A model generated the notes under the pieces. The model made no database searches. It had not been told where the DNA came from and saw nothing but the letters and a program-made list of their open reading frames with translations. Below, in pieces: positions 45,056 through 57,510 of a stretch of 64,000 nucleotides of DNA (positions are counted from its first letter, which is position 1; every line of letters begins with the position of its first letter). This DNA comes from Apteryx mantelli. Taxonomy: Eukaryota; Chordata; Aves; Apterygiformes; Apterygidae. The position numbers and the translations under genes are program-made. The DNA is taken from positions 67,469,684-67,533,683 of the forward strand of contig NC_089982.1 in assembly GCF_036417845.1 (NCBI RefSeq). Reading direction: 5' to 3'.

Positions 45056-48000
45056 ACAGTTATATCTTCAGAACAGAGAACTTCCTTCTTATTTGTTAAG
45101 TACTTACCATATTTCCAGTCCTTTATAAGTATTGATGGTAATTATGGCAGTGGGAACAAGAAAGCAATGAAGAAATCAAGGAAACTTAGTAATGTTTATC
45201 ATATTTGTTATTGCCATACGGTTGCTTTCTTTAAGTGTATTGACAAATAAAAGATGATTCCTCTTCCTCTCCCAAGGGAAAAAGCCTTGTGATGGAATGA
45301 ATAGATAGTGCGTTAAAATGGAAAATAATGTGCAGTGACAGAAAGCCATGCATTAAAGATACTTAAGGGCAGGAAACTCCTTCTGGAGTGTAAGCAAGGT
45401 TTGAAAAAAAAAGATGGTGGAAAATATGCAAAGGTAAAAAAAGATTTGAGTAGGACATGGACACACACACAGACATGGACACACACAGAGACTTAAATAT
45501 TTAGGCTATGTAAAACAGTGAGTAAATGAACTACTGACCAAGTAAATTAGCTGAATAGAAGGATGGTTGCACTTCTGGATTTTTTCTTTTTTCATGCAAA
45601 AAACTGAATTGCTAGAGGATTAAAATAATTCACATTCAAGGACAGAAAATGATAACGGTGTGCAGAAGCTTGGATGCTCCAGCTATACAAGAAACAGTGA
45701 AAGGAATACTTTTCTCTCTGTGTGATGTCAAAGCCAAAAGAAATAAAAAAGGAGGAGGTTGTGGCTCTTTGATGTCACTTTCAGAATAAAAATAATGCTG
45801 TAAAAGAAATGGCGTAATCTTTTTCTATTTATCCAAGTCCTTTTCTTCTAAAGAGTTAGGGCAGCATTGTTAATTGATTTTCTGACACTCATAATAACAG
45901 TTGCATTAAAAATAATTTACAAAGGAATCTTTCTTTTTTTTCAGAAGCTGAGCCCTGCAGAATCTGTTGTAGAAAAGTGGGTAGAGAATGGATTATTGTA
46001 CATCACTGTTCTCGCAGAATTATAATCTGCTTGATTGGTAAAGGGCATGTTGTGCATTTACATTGTCTGTCTTTAGCCAGTGTTGTCTTTCCAATAAAAT
46101 TTGCTGTTTTAGTAGTAGTAGCACCAGGATACCTTGTGCCCCTTTCAGCATAAATAAAGGTCATCCTAACAGCTGCTCAGATGGTGCTGGCATAGCACAC
46201 ATTTTAGCTGGAGTGCCGGCTTTTGGCTAGATTGTTTTGACACACTGTACCTTTTCTCTGGTTACCAATGGTTGAATCATTTCTGGCTGTGAAAACAGAT
46301 GTGTGGCTTTTGGGGAAAGTAAAGTTAATTAAAGGAAGTTTATGAATTGGCCCATTTATTTATTTATTTATTTTTATTTGTGGTTAGAGGATACATTTAG
46401 AAAAGGAATAGATTTTTGTGATCATGAGATTGGACAGATTATCAACACACACATCACTTATATGAGAAATTTTGTGCATACCCATGACATGTCCATTGCC
46501 TCGTTACCTTTTAAGACATGTTAAGAATCAGAGAAGATATCCTTAGTATTTAAATTTAAAATGTTAACTACTAAAGTGGAGACAAAATGGGCAAATATGA
46601 GTGGCTAGTTTATCTTCTCAGTGCCTATTGTTTATTAATATTATCATTTGGCCATTTTCTAAGGCAGCTCATGGTCTTTTCACATCTGTATGGGCAAACA
46701 CTTTACAAATCTCTCATTAAATTTTTCATTTTTTCATCTTTGGCTTTTGTCTATGTTCAAAGGAATTCTCTAGGTGAAAACTTCTCTGGAAAATATTTGC
46801 CATATTTCAGAGATATTCTGCCCTTTTGTGTTTAGCATGGTGATTTGTATCTTTACTAACATTGATGTCTATCTATTTTTAAATCTGCTGGCAAGCACAA
46901 TGCAATTGTTATGGAAAAGGAAACTTTTTGTGTGAAAAAGATTCTTAGTTTTGTGATTTCTTTTTTAATCTTCTATTCTTGATTGTTGTGTAAAATAAAT
47001 GGTGAAGGATGAAAATAAAACTGGCAGCAGCTCATTTAATTTTTGTTACTCCTGTTGCAAATAAGCGTGTTGTGAAATGGAAAGCTATTCATCAGAGCAT
47101 TCTGGAACAAGGAGAAGAATGTGCATATACTAGAGCTGCACAATGTGTTACGTAGTAAAACCCCAGATGTACAGAAGTATCTCTAGAATTATCACTAAAC
47201 CTTCATGTCTAAATAAACTATAATCTTTCAGCAGCATTCAGTCTTTCTGAGTCTGCTACAACTATACACTAACAGTACGAATAGGAAAAAAGATAGTTTA
47301 CACATGTAATTGTTTTTCCATGGGAAAAAATGTGTATTTGAAAGGATCATGAAGAGACTGTATTATTGCAGAATAATTGTGGATATCACAAACATGTATC
47401 CATGAAACCACTGAACTTTCTTCACCTTTGAGTTGGTTGAACTATCCTGTCAGCCGTAGAAAAGACTTTGTGCTTTGGATGAGTTCCCTCTGTGAGCATC
47501 TCAGTGAAGAAGTTGACATGCTCAGAAGAATGAGTTGTGTATCTGGGCTTTGCAGAGAATGAGGAGATGGTATACTTGTCCTCTTATAAAAACATGGTAA
47601 GCTGGGTAGTGGTTCAGAGCATTTTCTATCAGTCAGAGGCATAAAAATGCCAGAATGACTGTCTGCCTGATAGTAGCTCTCTAATAGCAGTTGGTGGCTC
47701 CCTTTGGATTAGCAGTCACCCAGGCTGAAGAATAGCTGTGGCATTGCTACCTGTAGTGCAAGTTTCCAGAGACTTACCATGTTAGGTTCCTAATTTTGGA
47801 TGTCATTTTGCCAGGTATTAACTGTATGGACTGCTTTTTGCCCCAAGCTAGGGTCTCTTTTTGTTCAGATATCAGCAAATGTGATTTTACTGTTTTCAGG
47901 AACATGATTAGATTTAAAAAAAAATGTGCAAAATGCCACACTATGATGTATAATTAAATCTTGTCACCAGGGAAGGCAGTGTAGAATGTAGATCCCTTTT

Positions 48001-51000
48001 TTTAACAGAAGATATTTTTTTAGAAAAAAATAATTAAATATAAGACCAAAAGCAAACGTAAGAATAAAAGGGCTGCCAGATTGAGAAATATTTTATGAGA
48101 ATATTTCTTTTTTGTAGTTTTGAAGATGTAAAACAAAGTGGCAGCAAAAGTCAGAGCTGTATTTGATTAGAAATCAAAAGGTTATTAATAGTGCTGATTG
48201 CTTCAGCTTAGTTATGTCTGTTCTAGTATTACTCTTATATTTGTTTGCAGCACTAATCAAGCTCAGTGTAAGCCCTTATCTTTGACCAACCAGAAGAAAT
48301 CATAAGAAGAAATAATTGTTTAGTGAGAAAGACTTTGATAACAGCATGACTCTAGTGTGGGAGACAAGGAGATAACACCGTCTGAATGATATAACCAAGG
48401 TAGCTAAGGTGATAAATTCTTCAATTGTCTTGTCCTCAGTGGTAAAATATACAGCAAATTAAAGATGTCTTTTCAAGAATCATTTTAAACACTGATGCTA
48501 TTTGTAATTTGCATGTTTCACATTTGCTTGTGTAGAGGAGAAGGAAGAGATTTGGTGTTGAAAATAATGTGATTTTGTAAAGCTGCAGTTTTACAGAGCT
48601 TGTAGAGTAAAGCTTAAATTTACATATTGCAGAGTTTAAGACCAGAAGATTCAGTATGAGCTCCCACATATCTTACGCCATTAGTTATTACCCAGTTATC
48701 CCTGTATTGAACTGAAAGCTCTGTTTGGTTAGTGTGACTTGTATTTGACCAAAACATTTTCCAAAAATTAGTAAGTCTGTCTGAAGGAAGGCATTAATAT
48801 CTTAAGCAGCTCCTTTGGTACTTGTTCTACTGGCTAATCATTCTTGTCTGCTTTCTTTAGAAAGCCCTGTTTCTCAATACAGTTTTTCTGGATTCCTTTT
48901 CTAAGCACAGGTTCTCTTTATGACTTCATTTGGTGGCTTGGGAAGTCCTTCAGTATCTTTTGTTTTCTCCCTCTGAAAATAATTATAAATGAATCAAGTC
49001 ACCACTGAATCTTCTTTTTGATAAGCTAGTCAGAGTGAACTCTTCAGGACTCTTACTGGAGGCCATTTTTTTGCAGACCTCAAGTATACTTGTGGAACTT
49101 TTCTGTTCCCTTTCCAATTTTTTGACTTGCCTTAAAGAAAGTTAGTTGCTGGAAGTATGACGTGGTATTTCAGTAATGGTGTCTCCGGTGCTCTATTACA
49201 GAGAAGAATTCACTTTCCTGCTTCTCTTCAGTATATCCAAGGTTCAGATTAATTCTTTTTGCTCCAGTATAACAATGAGAGTTCACACTGAGTCACTTGT
49301 GGATTGCAATCCTTGCAGTCTTCACTGAGTCATGGTTATTCAGGACACAGCCTACCATTCTGTACATATGGTACATTTCCTGTTCATTGGTCTGCACCTT
49401 AGTACTTTCGTTCCAAAGTATTTCATTAAACCAGTCTCTTTTTTTTTTTTCATCTTTATATCCCTCTTTGCCAGGCTTTATTCTGTCTACTGTTTTTTTT
49501 TTTTTATCATCAATGTCTTTATATCACTGATAAAATACTGAGTAGCGTGAAACCTAGCACCAATTTTTGCTGAAACCCATGAGAAACATCTCAAATCTAT
49601 GGTAATTCCTCATTGACAAATATTTTACAGTATCTGTCTTTGCCCTATTTTAATACATTTAATATATTCTTATACAGTATCATGCTAATATTTGAATCTG
49701 AATGTCATGTTGTAATAAATCTGCTGCTTTGCAGAAAGTCTTCTACAGATAGACAGTTACTGAACAAGTGATTTCATCAAACATTTGAATCAAAATTACT
49801 GGATATTTTTAGTGATGAGACGCCACTCTTCTAGTAAGTTATACATGTACATAACTTGATACATTACTTAACATACCTCTCCTGGGAGGAGCAGGAGTAT
49901 TCACATTCATAGTATGTAAATGAGCATTTTTGAATAACTTTGGATCCATAGAGACTATAGCTGAGTTTTCCCATACTTATACTTGTAGTGCCTGCACTAA
50001 AGAGGCAATGATAAAAGCATCACCTTAGAGCAAGACCTTACGAATGATGTATAATATCAACATGTCAGTTTGCCAACGTGTAGTATATGCCTGGGTAATA
50101 CTTCCATCTTTTTCTAGATAGGGCTTGAATAATTGGAAGTGTACTCAGATTTGGTCTAAACTGGAAAATGATGAACAGCTTTAGAATATTCTTGGCCACC
50201 TTAGTTTTGTGCAAAAGAGGAAAGAAATGAGATACACTGACTGCTGATTCAGTTTTGCAGAAGTCAGTCGGTTTGTACCAGGGCTGAATTTATTCCCATA
50301 TATCTAAAAAAGAGCTGCTTCTGTGTTACTTCTCTGATGGAATAGTTCGTTCACTCTGAAATCCGTCAGCCAGGACTGCTTCTGAATGAGATGGTCCTGC
50401 TGGCCCCAGCTTTTGTCCTGTCCCCCTCATTTATGCTGGTGCAAGTGTTGCACACAGTGAACCAGGGAGCTGATCCATGCTCACCTCTCACATGTGGTTC
50501 ACCCTCTAGCTACACAAACATTGGCCATGGCATAAGAGAGGGACTGCACAGGCTCAAGAGCAAGGAATCAAGGAAAAGGCATATGCATCTATTTTATTGT
50601 CAGTGATGGCCAATATTGGTTTAACTATGGTGTAAATCTGCAGTCAGATGTGCTAAGGGATTTAGGCCAGTTGCTCACCTCTACTGCTCCATTGTGTTAG
50701 TATGGCTTATGGCCTTCCTGCCAGAGGCTACCCTCTATTCAAATTTGCAAGCTTAATTGCACATGCAGTTGCTAACGTGGTTCTCTCAAAATGACCTAAA
50801 TTAATATAAACATTGAATAAAAAATCTACTGTTATCAACCTTAAGTATCCCAAGCAAACCTGACCCTTTATTTTGCAAGAACTTGGTTACAAAATGGTAC
50901 AGTGCAGTTCTGATGTGCTGTCATGCTGGGAGATCATCGGGAGGTGATGATGAGCAACTAGAGGTCTGTTGGGGTGGTAGCCTAGGTCAGCTGCAGCCCC

Positions 51001-51429
51001 AAGAGGCTATCCGACTTCAGCCTACATTTGCACTGAACAGGGAGAGGTACTAAGTCACAATTAAGTATCTTTTCTAAAAAAACATTTGAGGTGAAAACAG
51101 TGGGTACTTGTTGTTTTCAATAGGTCTGGATTTTTCCTCATTGAAGAGCTATAGATAAATGAATGCAGTTTTCTATAGGTCCATATCAAGCATGTGATCT
51201 CTTTTTTCCCCAAGGAAGTAATGATTTTGGGTGTCCTGGTTTTTGAATGGTCAGCTTCAGACATTTTAAGTAGGGATGACTTTCAGAGGAGAAGTGTTTA
51301 GCATTTACTGAATTTCTGGGCTTTTTATGGTCTCATTTTTAGAAACCCAATCTTAAACAACCAGAATCAATGCCTCTTGACATGCATGTCTAGTATTTAA
51401 TGCATGAACACGTTTCAACTACATTGCAG

Positions 51430-51478
51430 GGAAAGCTGTATGAAGACCCTCTTGGTCAGATTATGCAGAGAATTACCG
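51430..51478 (+). other. Exon-like 49-nt segment flanked by AG and GT
   Basis: It lies between ttgcag and gtagtc and one frame reads GKLYEDPLGQIMQRIT, a balanced, protein-like peptide. The upstream pyrimidine tract is weak, and 49 nt would break the frame if inserted between two phase-0 exons. It could be chance or a non-coding or poison exon. Confidence 0.15.
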
Positions 51479-52937
51479 GTAGTCAGAGGAATTGATTACT
51501 GTAACTGATGTCTCTCCCTTTTAATAAGTATTTGTATGGCATTTGTTACTCATAAATGGAACTTTGAAGGCTTATAATTAAGCTGTATAAATTTTTTAAA
51601 ATAAGCCTAGGATCCACAGTCTTTTATGTAGTCCCACTGCGTGGGGCTCTGTACTTCATGCAAGCTTATGAGCCCTAATGGCTATGTATTCCCCTAGAAA
51701 GGAAGATTTGGTGACATGTATTTTGTTTGCAGTATTTACAAGTCTAAATTGAAGGATGGAATAGGCCTACCCTAATATCTGTGCCGAACTTCTGTGAGAT
51801 AAAACACAGCCTAAAATACTTCCCTATAAACTGAGGGTTTTGTTTTGGCAATGCTGATGGTTTTTAGAGATGAGTGCGGAGGGCTTAGGATAACATTTGT
51901 CAAAGGTGCTAAGTCCCATTTTCAGTAGGCACACGGATGTGAGAAGCAAGCTGCCTTTCAGTGAGTCTTTAGGTAAGCTCTCTTGAAACACATAGTGCTG
52001 TGTAGGAATATCTGAGATAGTTTTAAATGAACTAGCTCAAATACCAAAAGCAACAAAACTAGGAGGCAATTTACTCTTCCAGTGGATTAGTTATTACAGG
52101 TAGGCAATCAAGTCAATGTATCATCTTTGTTTTGTTTGCTATCCAAGCCAGTTCCAGACAGAAGGCTACGCTGGATCTCTCTTTTCAGCATTGCACTCTG
52201 TATATGGTACATATGTACTTTTAAACTCCTGATGTAAGTAATGACTGAAGGTAAAATGGGGGGACTTCTGAAAATTTTACTCTTAGGAGAAGACTTAGGA
52301 AGTCAAGACAGACTTGAAAGCTGATACTTTAAGCTCAGGTTAAAAAGTTCAGGACTGATATTGCTTAAAGGAAAAAAAGATGTTCACAACCTTTTTTTGG
52401 TGTGTGTGTGTGGCTTAAGACCAAAATAAAAGTACACATTGAAATGGCTAATTTTATATTAATTTAGCTGTATTTGTATCTGTCTGAAAACACTGGATAT
52501 TCTCCTGCCAAGCAGTAAAAATGCCATCTGTATAATGTTTGTTAAAATGAGTGTTTATATGTGCCTTAATTAAATTTTTAAAGATAAGAGGTGTGACTAT
52601 TTTTGTAGTACAAAGTAGTCTTTTTAAAATATACAAAAACCTAACAGTACTCCAAAACAGAAGAGTTATTCAGTCTTAAATGTCTAACTAAAAGTTAACT
52701 TTTAGTGTGGCAAAATGTGTTTAAAAGTTCAGGCAAATTTAAAGACATGAATAGCCAGCTGTGTAGCAGAAGGAGAGAAAGTGCAGTTATTTCAATTTTT
52801 ACAAATGAAATTGTAATAAAAGTTTTGAAGTGTCTTACTGATTCTCTGTTTAATGTTCTCCTTAACAGTTCCTTTTATAGAGTAGCACAATGTGTGTCAT
52901 TTAGTGTGTGTCTAATCTCTCTTTTGTTTTTAAACAG

Positions 52938-52971
52938 ATCTTCTTCAACTGGTAGCAGCTTTAAGAAATAT
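52938..52971 (+). other. Exon-like 34-nt segment with strong splice sites
   Basis: It is preceded by a good pyrimidine tract (tctctcttttgtttttaaacag) and followed by gtgagt, a strong donor. One frame reads SSSTGSSFKKY. The length is not a multiple of three. It is a candidate micro-exon or pseudo-exon. Confidence 0.18.
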
Positions 52972-54540
52972 GTGAGTAGAATTGTAGAAATAAAAGCAAA
53001 TGAGAGAAAACCATGTAGTAATGCTTTATACTTACATCTCAGTTTTCTTTCATTTGGGAACTCAAGGCCTATTGCTTTCAGTTGCCAAATGTTAGGGCGA
53101 TTGCTTTCAAGGTGAAGTGGTTCTGTGCTGCTTTGAACTGATACTGCATGATTAAGGTAATAAGTTAGTGCCACTTAATTGGAGCAGGCCTGATCAGACG
53201 ACATTCTAGGTAACTGATTTAAGCCAAACAATACTTAATTGCAATGACTGTTGCTTAATGGGGATGGTAGTGATGTGCATTGGGGACGCTTTCAAATGAT
53301 TCATTGGTGTTTGGGTCTTTTGTGTCTCCCTCATTGTTGGCTCTTTTTCCTGTTATTCAAAACAGCTTCCAGTCTCTTTATAAATAAGCAAGGTTCATTC
53401 AGAAAGTGAATAAACCATTGCTGGTGGTCAGCTTTTAATAGTTCTGTGCCAGAGCTTTAAAATCAGCTTGCTTAAAATCACAATGCCTCTAATAAATTTG
53501 AGGATCTTTTTATTTCCTTGCAGGATTTTGAGTCGTTGTGTTTGCTCTTTTCTATGCATTCAGAAATGCTAGAAATTGAAATAAGAAAAGGCAAGTCTCA
53601 TAATTTTTTGGCTTCTGGATCAGGGCAGACTCTAACATCATGAGACTTATTAAATCACAGAAGTTGATATGTTCTCTGCCCTTGGCAAATCATTGGCTTG
53701 GCTTAGTTCTGTCATATTCTCTTCACTAGAATTGTCTGTTTTCTTCATGAGCCTGCACGATCTGTTAGAAAATAGGCTTCAGAAGTGAGGAACCTTTCTT
53801 TATAGTTAAAACTGGCCATAGATAAAACTGGGCCCTTTTCCCACTTTTTCTCAAACTTTGACCTGCAAATACATGTTTGCACTTGCATAGTTTAGCCTTG
53901 CTCAGCCTACCTGATCTTATCATCAGTATGAGGTGTTGATGTTTTCAGCTTCAGTTGCTGTGTGTCTGTCCACTTTTTCCATACACACTTTCTTTCACAT
54001 TGTATCTTTTGGGGGAGTCCTTGTTAAATAGGTGTATATATTGGGTATTGTGGAGAGATGTAGTGTTTCCTTAGATAATCTGTCAGATAAAGTTTGCTCC
54101 TGGGGCTAATGTTACAATTTTTTTATAATTCCAGAAATCTCATGCTTCCATGTTTTTCAGGTTTACATCTTGTTTCCAGAGTGAACATGTTGGATTAATA
54201 TGAGTACATGTATTTGAGTTTAAAAGACTTAAAATCTTTCCTTTTATTATTTCTAAAATGAATAGTATTTTTATGTCCTTTTCTCTTTTATTGCGTCTGG
54301 CACTTGACATGTGGGTAGTTTGTGGGTAGGTTTTGACAGTGACTCCTGCAAGAAGTGATTTTTCAATGACAGTAACATATTTAAGAGATTGTCATTGTTT
54401 GAAAAATAGACATGTTTCTTTGTCAGCAAATCCAATGCAAATATGAAAGCAGGACAGTATTTTTATCATGAACCTCATAACCAGTCTGTACTACCTTTTT
54501 CAAAAATGAAAGGACACTCCAAGGTTTGTAGGATCACGCT

Positions 54541-54576
54541 TCCTCCTCCTCCTCCTCCTCCTCCTCCTCCTCCTCC
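54541..54576. repeat. (TCC)12 microsatellite
   Basis: Twelve perfect TCC units: a polypurine/polypyrimidine mirror tract able to form triplex DNA, and length-variable in principle. Confidence 0.95.
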
Positions 54577-55725
54577 GTTTCTCATTATCTCTTCCCTTTA
54601 GGAATATTTAAGAAAAGAACTTCAGAATGATGCATATCAAAGGTGGCACAGGGAAGATTTTGTTGGTGTAAACCAGAACTATGCATCTCCTGAGCAGAAA
54701 ACTCATGTTGTCTGTGTTGACAGCCATAAGCACTCTTACATATTGCTCCAAATCTCTTTATCTAAATCAGCCAACAATATTTAACCCCTTATACTTGGAA
54801 TGAAAAAATATTAGACATATGAGACATCATTATCAGCATTTTCCAGGTAAGATGGTTATAGATAAGTGGAGAAACTCTCAGGAATTGTCTGTCTACTTAA
54901 TGGATTGACCGGTGCTTCCCAGAAATGATGGGTAATAATGGGGTGATTTTTTTTTTTCTGCATTTTTAAAATGGCAGACAGAATTTTCAAAATGTCTCTT
55001 GGTTTTGGTGCCGTTATTATGCTTTTCCCTGACCTTGAGATTCATTAAAGGGCCTAATTTGCAGTGAGCAGAGATGTGGTCAGAAAGTCTAGGCCTCTTT
55101 AAAGTGTCTAAATGTCAATTCCATTTACCTACCAAAATTAAGATTAAACCAAAATTAATTTAAAATACACTTGCAAACCCACTTAGCTCAGTAAATTTGA
55201 TGTTTTTTAATTACATTAGTGAGATCTAGGCCCCTGTTCTGCTAGGCATTGTACTTACCCATATCATCTCTTTTAAGTCAAGCACTTACTAATTTACTTG
55301 CTTTTTTTAAAATATAAATCAGGAAATCATAAATCTAACATTGCCTACATAATAGCCAATTATTCTAGTTTTCTGATGTATAAAGAAATACATATTTTTA
55401 TCACAGCATGACTTATACTTTAATGCAACATGTAAATGCATTTCTTTCATCAGTAATTTCAACGTATAAACACAAATCCCATAATGAAAACAATCATAAA
55501 ACATAGCTGAGTTAAATCTGTTGATTGGCCTATACAACATACATACTTTTTGTGAGTACTAAATATTATTTTCAATGAAAGCAATAATTACAAATATGCT
55601 TAACTAAAAATTTGAATAATTACAATGTTTTTCATTCAGCATCATCCTTTAAAAGAAAGGTCACAGTTTAAAGAGAGAGTTCAAAAAAAATTACAATCCA
55701 GCTGGTTTTAAGCTAGCAAAAGTAA

Positions 55726-57510
55726 TCACAGAATCACAGAATGGTTGAGGTTGGAAGGGACCTCTGGAGATCATCTAGTCCAACCCCCCTGCTCAAGCAG
55801 GGTCACCTAGAGCACATTGCACAGGATTGCGTCCAGGCGGGTTTTGAATATCTCCAAGGATGGAGACTCCACAACCTCTCTGGGCAACCTGTTCCAGTGC
55901 TCTGTCACCCTCACAGTGAAAAAGTTTTTCCTCATGTTCAGATGGAAGTGTCTGTGTTTCAGTTTGTGCCTGTTGCCTCGCATCCTGTCTCTGGGCACCA
56001 CTGAAAAGAGTCTGGTCCCATCCTCTCGACACCCTCCCTTCAGATACTTGTACACGTTGATAAGATCTCCTCTCAGCCTTCTCTTCTCCAGGCTAAACAG
56101 GCCCAGCTCTCTCAGTCTTTCCTCATAAGAGAGATGCTCCAGTCCCCTAATCATCTTTGTAGCCCTTCGCTGGACTTGCTCCAGTAGTGCCACATCCCTC
56201 TTGTACTGGGGAGCCCAGAACTGGACGCAGTACTCCAGATGTGGCCTCCCCAGGGCTGAGTAGAGGGGGAGGATCACCTCCCTCGACCTGCTGGCAACAC
56301 TCTTCCTGATGCAGCCCAGGATACCATTGGCCTTCTTGGCCACAAGGGCACACTGCTGCCTCATGCTTAACTTGGTGTCCACCAGCACTCCCAGGTCCTT
56401 CTGTGCAGAGCTGCTTTCCAGCAGGTCAACCCCCAGCCTGTACTGGTGCATGGGGTTATTCCTCCCTAGGTGCAGGACCCTGCACTTGCCTTTGTTGAAC
56501 TTCATGAGGTTCCTCTCCGCCCACCTCTCCAGCCTGTCCAGGTCTCTCTGAATGGCAGCACAGCCCTCTGGTGTGGTGTATTGGCCACTCCTCCCAGTTT
56601 TGTATCGTCGGCAAACTTGCTGAGGGTGCACTCTGTCCCTTCATCCAGGTCATTGATGAAGAAGTTGAACAAGACTGGACCCAGTACTGACCCCTGGGGG
56701 ACACCGCTAGCTACAGGCCTCCAACTAGACTCTGCGCCGCTGAGCACAACCCTCTGAGCTCTGCCATTCAGCCAGTTCTCAATCCACCTCACTGTCCACT
56801 CATCTAGCCCACACTTCCTGAGCTTGTCTATGAGGATGTTCTGGGAGACAGTGTCGAAAGCCTTGCTGAAGTCAAGGTAGACAACATCCACTGCTCTCCC
56901 CTCATCTACCCAGCCAGTCATTCCATCTTAGAAGGCTATCAGATTGGTTAGGCATGATTTCCCCTTGGTGAAGCCATGCTGACTACTCCTGATCACCTTC
57001 TTGTCCTCCACATGCTTGGAGATGGCCTCCAGGATGAGCTGCTCCATCACCTTTCCAGGGATGGAGGTGAGGCTGACTGGCCTGTAGTTTCCTGGGTCCT
57101 CCTTCTTGCCCTTTTTGAAGACTGGGGTGACATTGGCTTTCTTCCAGTCTTCAGGCACCTCTCCTGTTCTCCATGACCTTTCAAAGATGATGGAGAGTGG
57201 CTTAGCAATAACGTCCGCCAGCTCCCTCAGCTCTCGTGGGTGCATCCCATCAGGGCCCATGGATTTGTGGGTGTCAAGTTTGCTTAAATGATCTCTAACC
57301 CGATCCTCCTCCACCAAGGGAAAGTCTTCCTTTCTCCAGGCTTTCTCTCTTGCCTCCAGGCTCTGGGGTTCCTGAGGGCTGGCCTGAGCAGTAAAGACTG
57401 AAGCAAAGGCAGCATTCAGGAACTCTGCCTTCTCTGCATCCTTCGTCACCAGGGCACCCACCCCATTCAGCAAAGGGCCCACATTTTCCCTAGTCTTCCT
57501 CTTGCTTGTA
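55726..57510 (-). mobile_element. CR1 LINE, 5'-truncated, minus strand
   Basis: The 3' end (left) carries two copies of the octamer TCACAGAA at 55,726-55,741, then tggttgaggttggaaggga, the typical reversed CR1 tail. No poly(A) is present, as expected for CR1. The body encodes CR1 reverse transcriptase, including the FADD catalytic box at 56,604-56,615. The endonuclease region and all 5' sequence are missing. The right boundary is estimated at about 57,500-57,520, where the resemblance fades. Confidence 0.93.
55807..57482 (-). pseudogene. CR1 ORF2 reverse-transcriptase fragment, broken by one stop and one frameshift
   Basis: Read on the minus strand, 57,482-56,928 gives the N-terminal RT blocks ([38 protein letters not shown]) and stops at an in-frame TAA (56,928-56,930). 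The same frame resumes at once through [27 protein letters not shown] and FADDTKLGG. Near 56,570-56,579 a doubled GGTGT (5-bp duplication) shifts the frame. The rest, from about 56,575 to the stop at 55,807, continues the thumb and C-terminal region ([32 protein letters not shown]). Only two lesions are obvious in about 1.7 kb, so it is a fairly well preserved copy. It cannot be autonomous because the endonuclease is absent. Confidence 0.9.

Larger units (their letters stand above)
37061..55725 (+). other. Probable first intron of the upstream PPARGC1A transcript, AT-rich, part 1
   Basis: About 18.7 kb without a convincing gene. It contains simple repeats (poly-T at 39,686, TTTA runs near 40,350 and 46,355, (TCC)12 at 54,541), a degenerate palindromic repeat at about 45.0 kb, and two short exon-like segments (51.43 and 52.94 kb). 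Homeodomain-type AT-rich words cluster around 42.6-42.75 and 53.2-53.3 kb, as in many conserved non-coding elements, but conservation cannot be judged here. Confidence 0.55.

Noticed and set aside
50250..50670. Fragments resembling the ancient tttacaccagctgaggatctgg-type repeat
   Set aside because: Matches are short and scattered (around 50,257-50,292 and 50,630-50,665), too weak to define an element.
52705..53115. 136-codon plus-strand open frame
   Set aside because: The translation has no recognisable motif and is overlapped by a minus-strand frame. Only the short splice-flanked segment inside it was kept as a low-confidence candidate.
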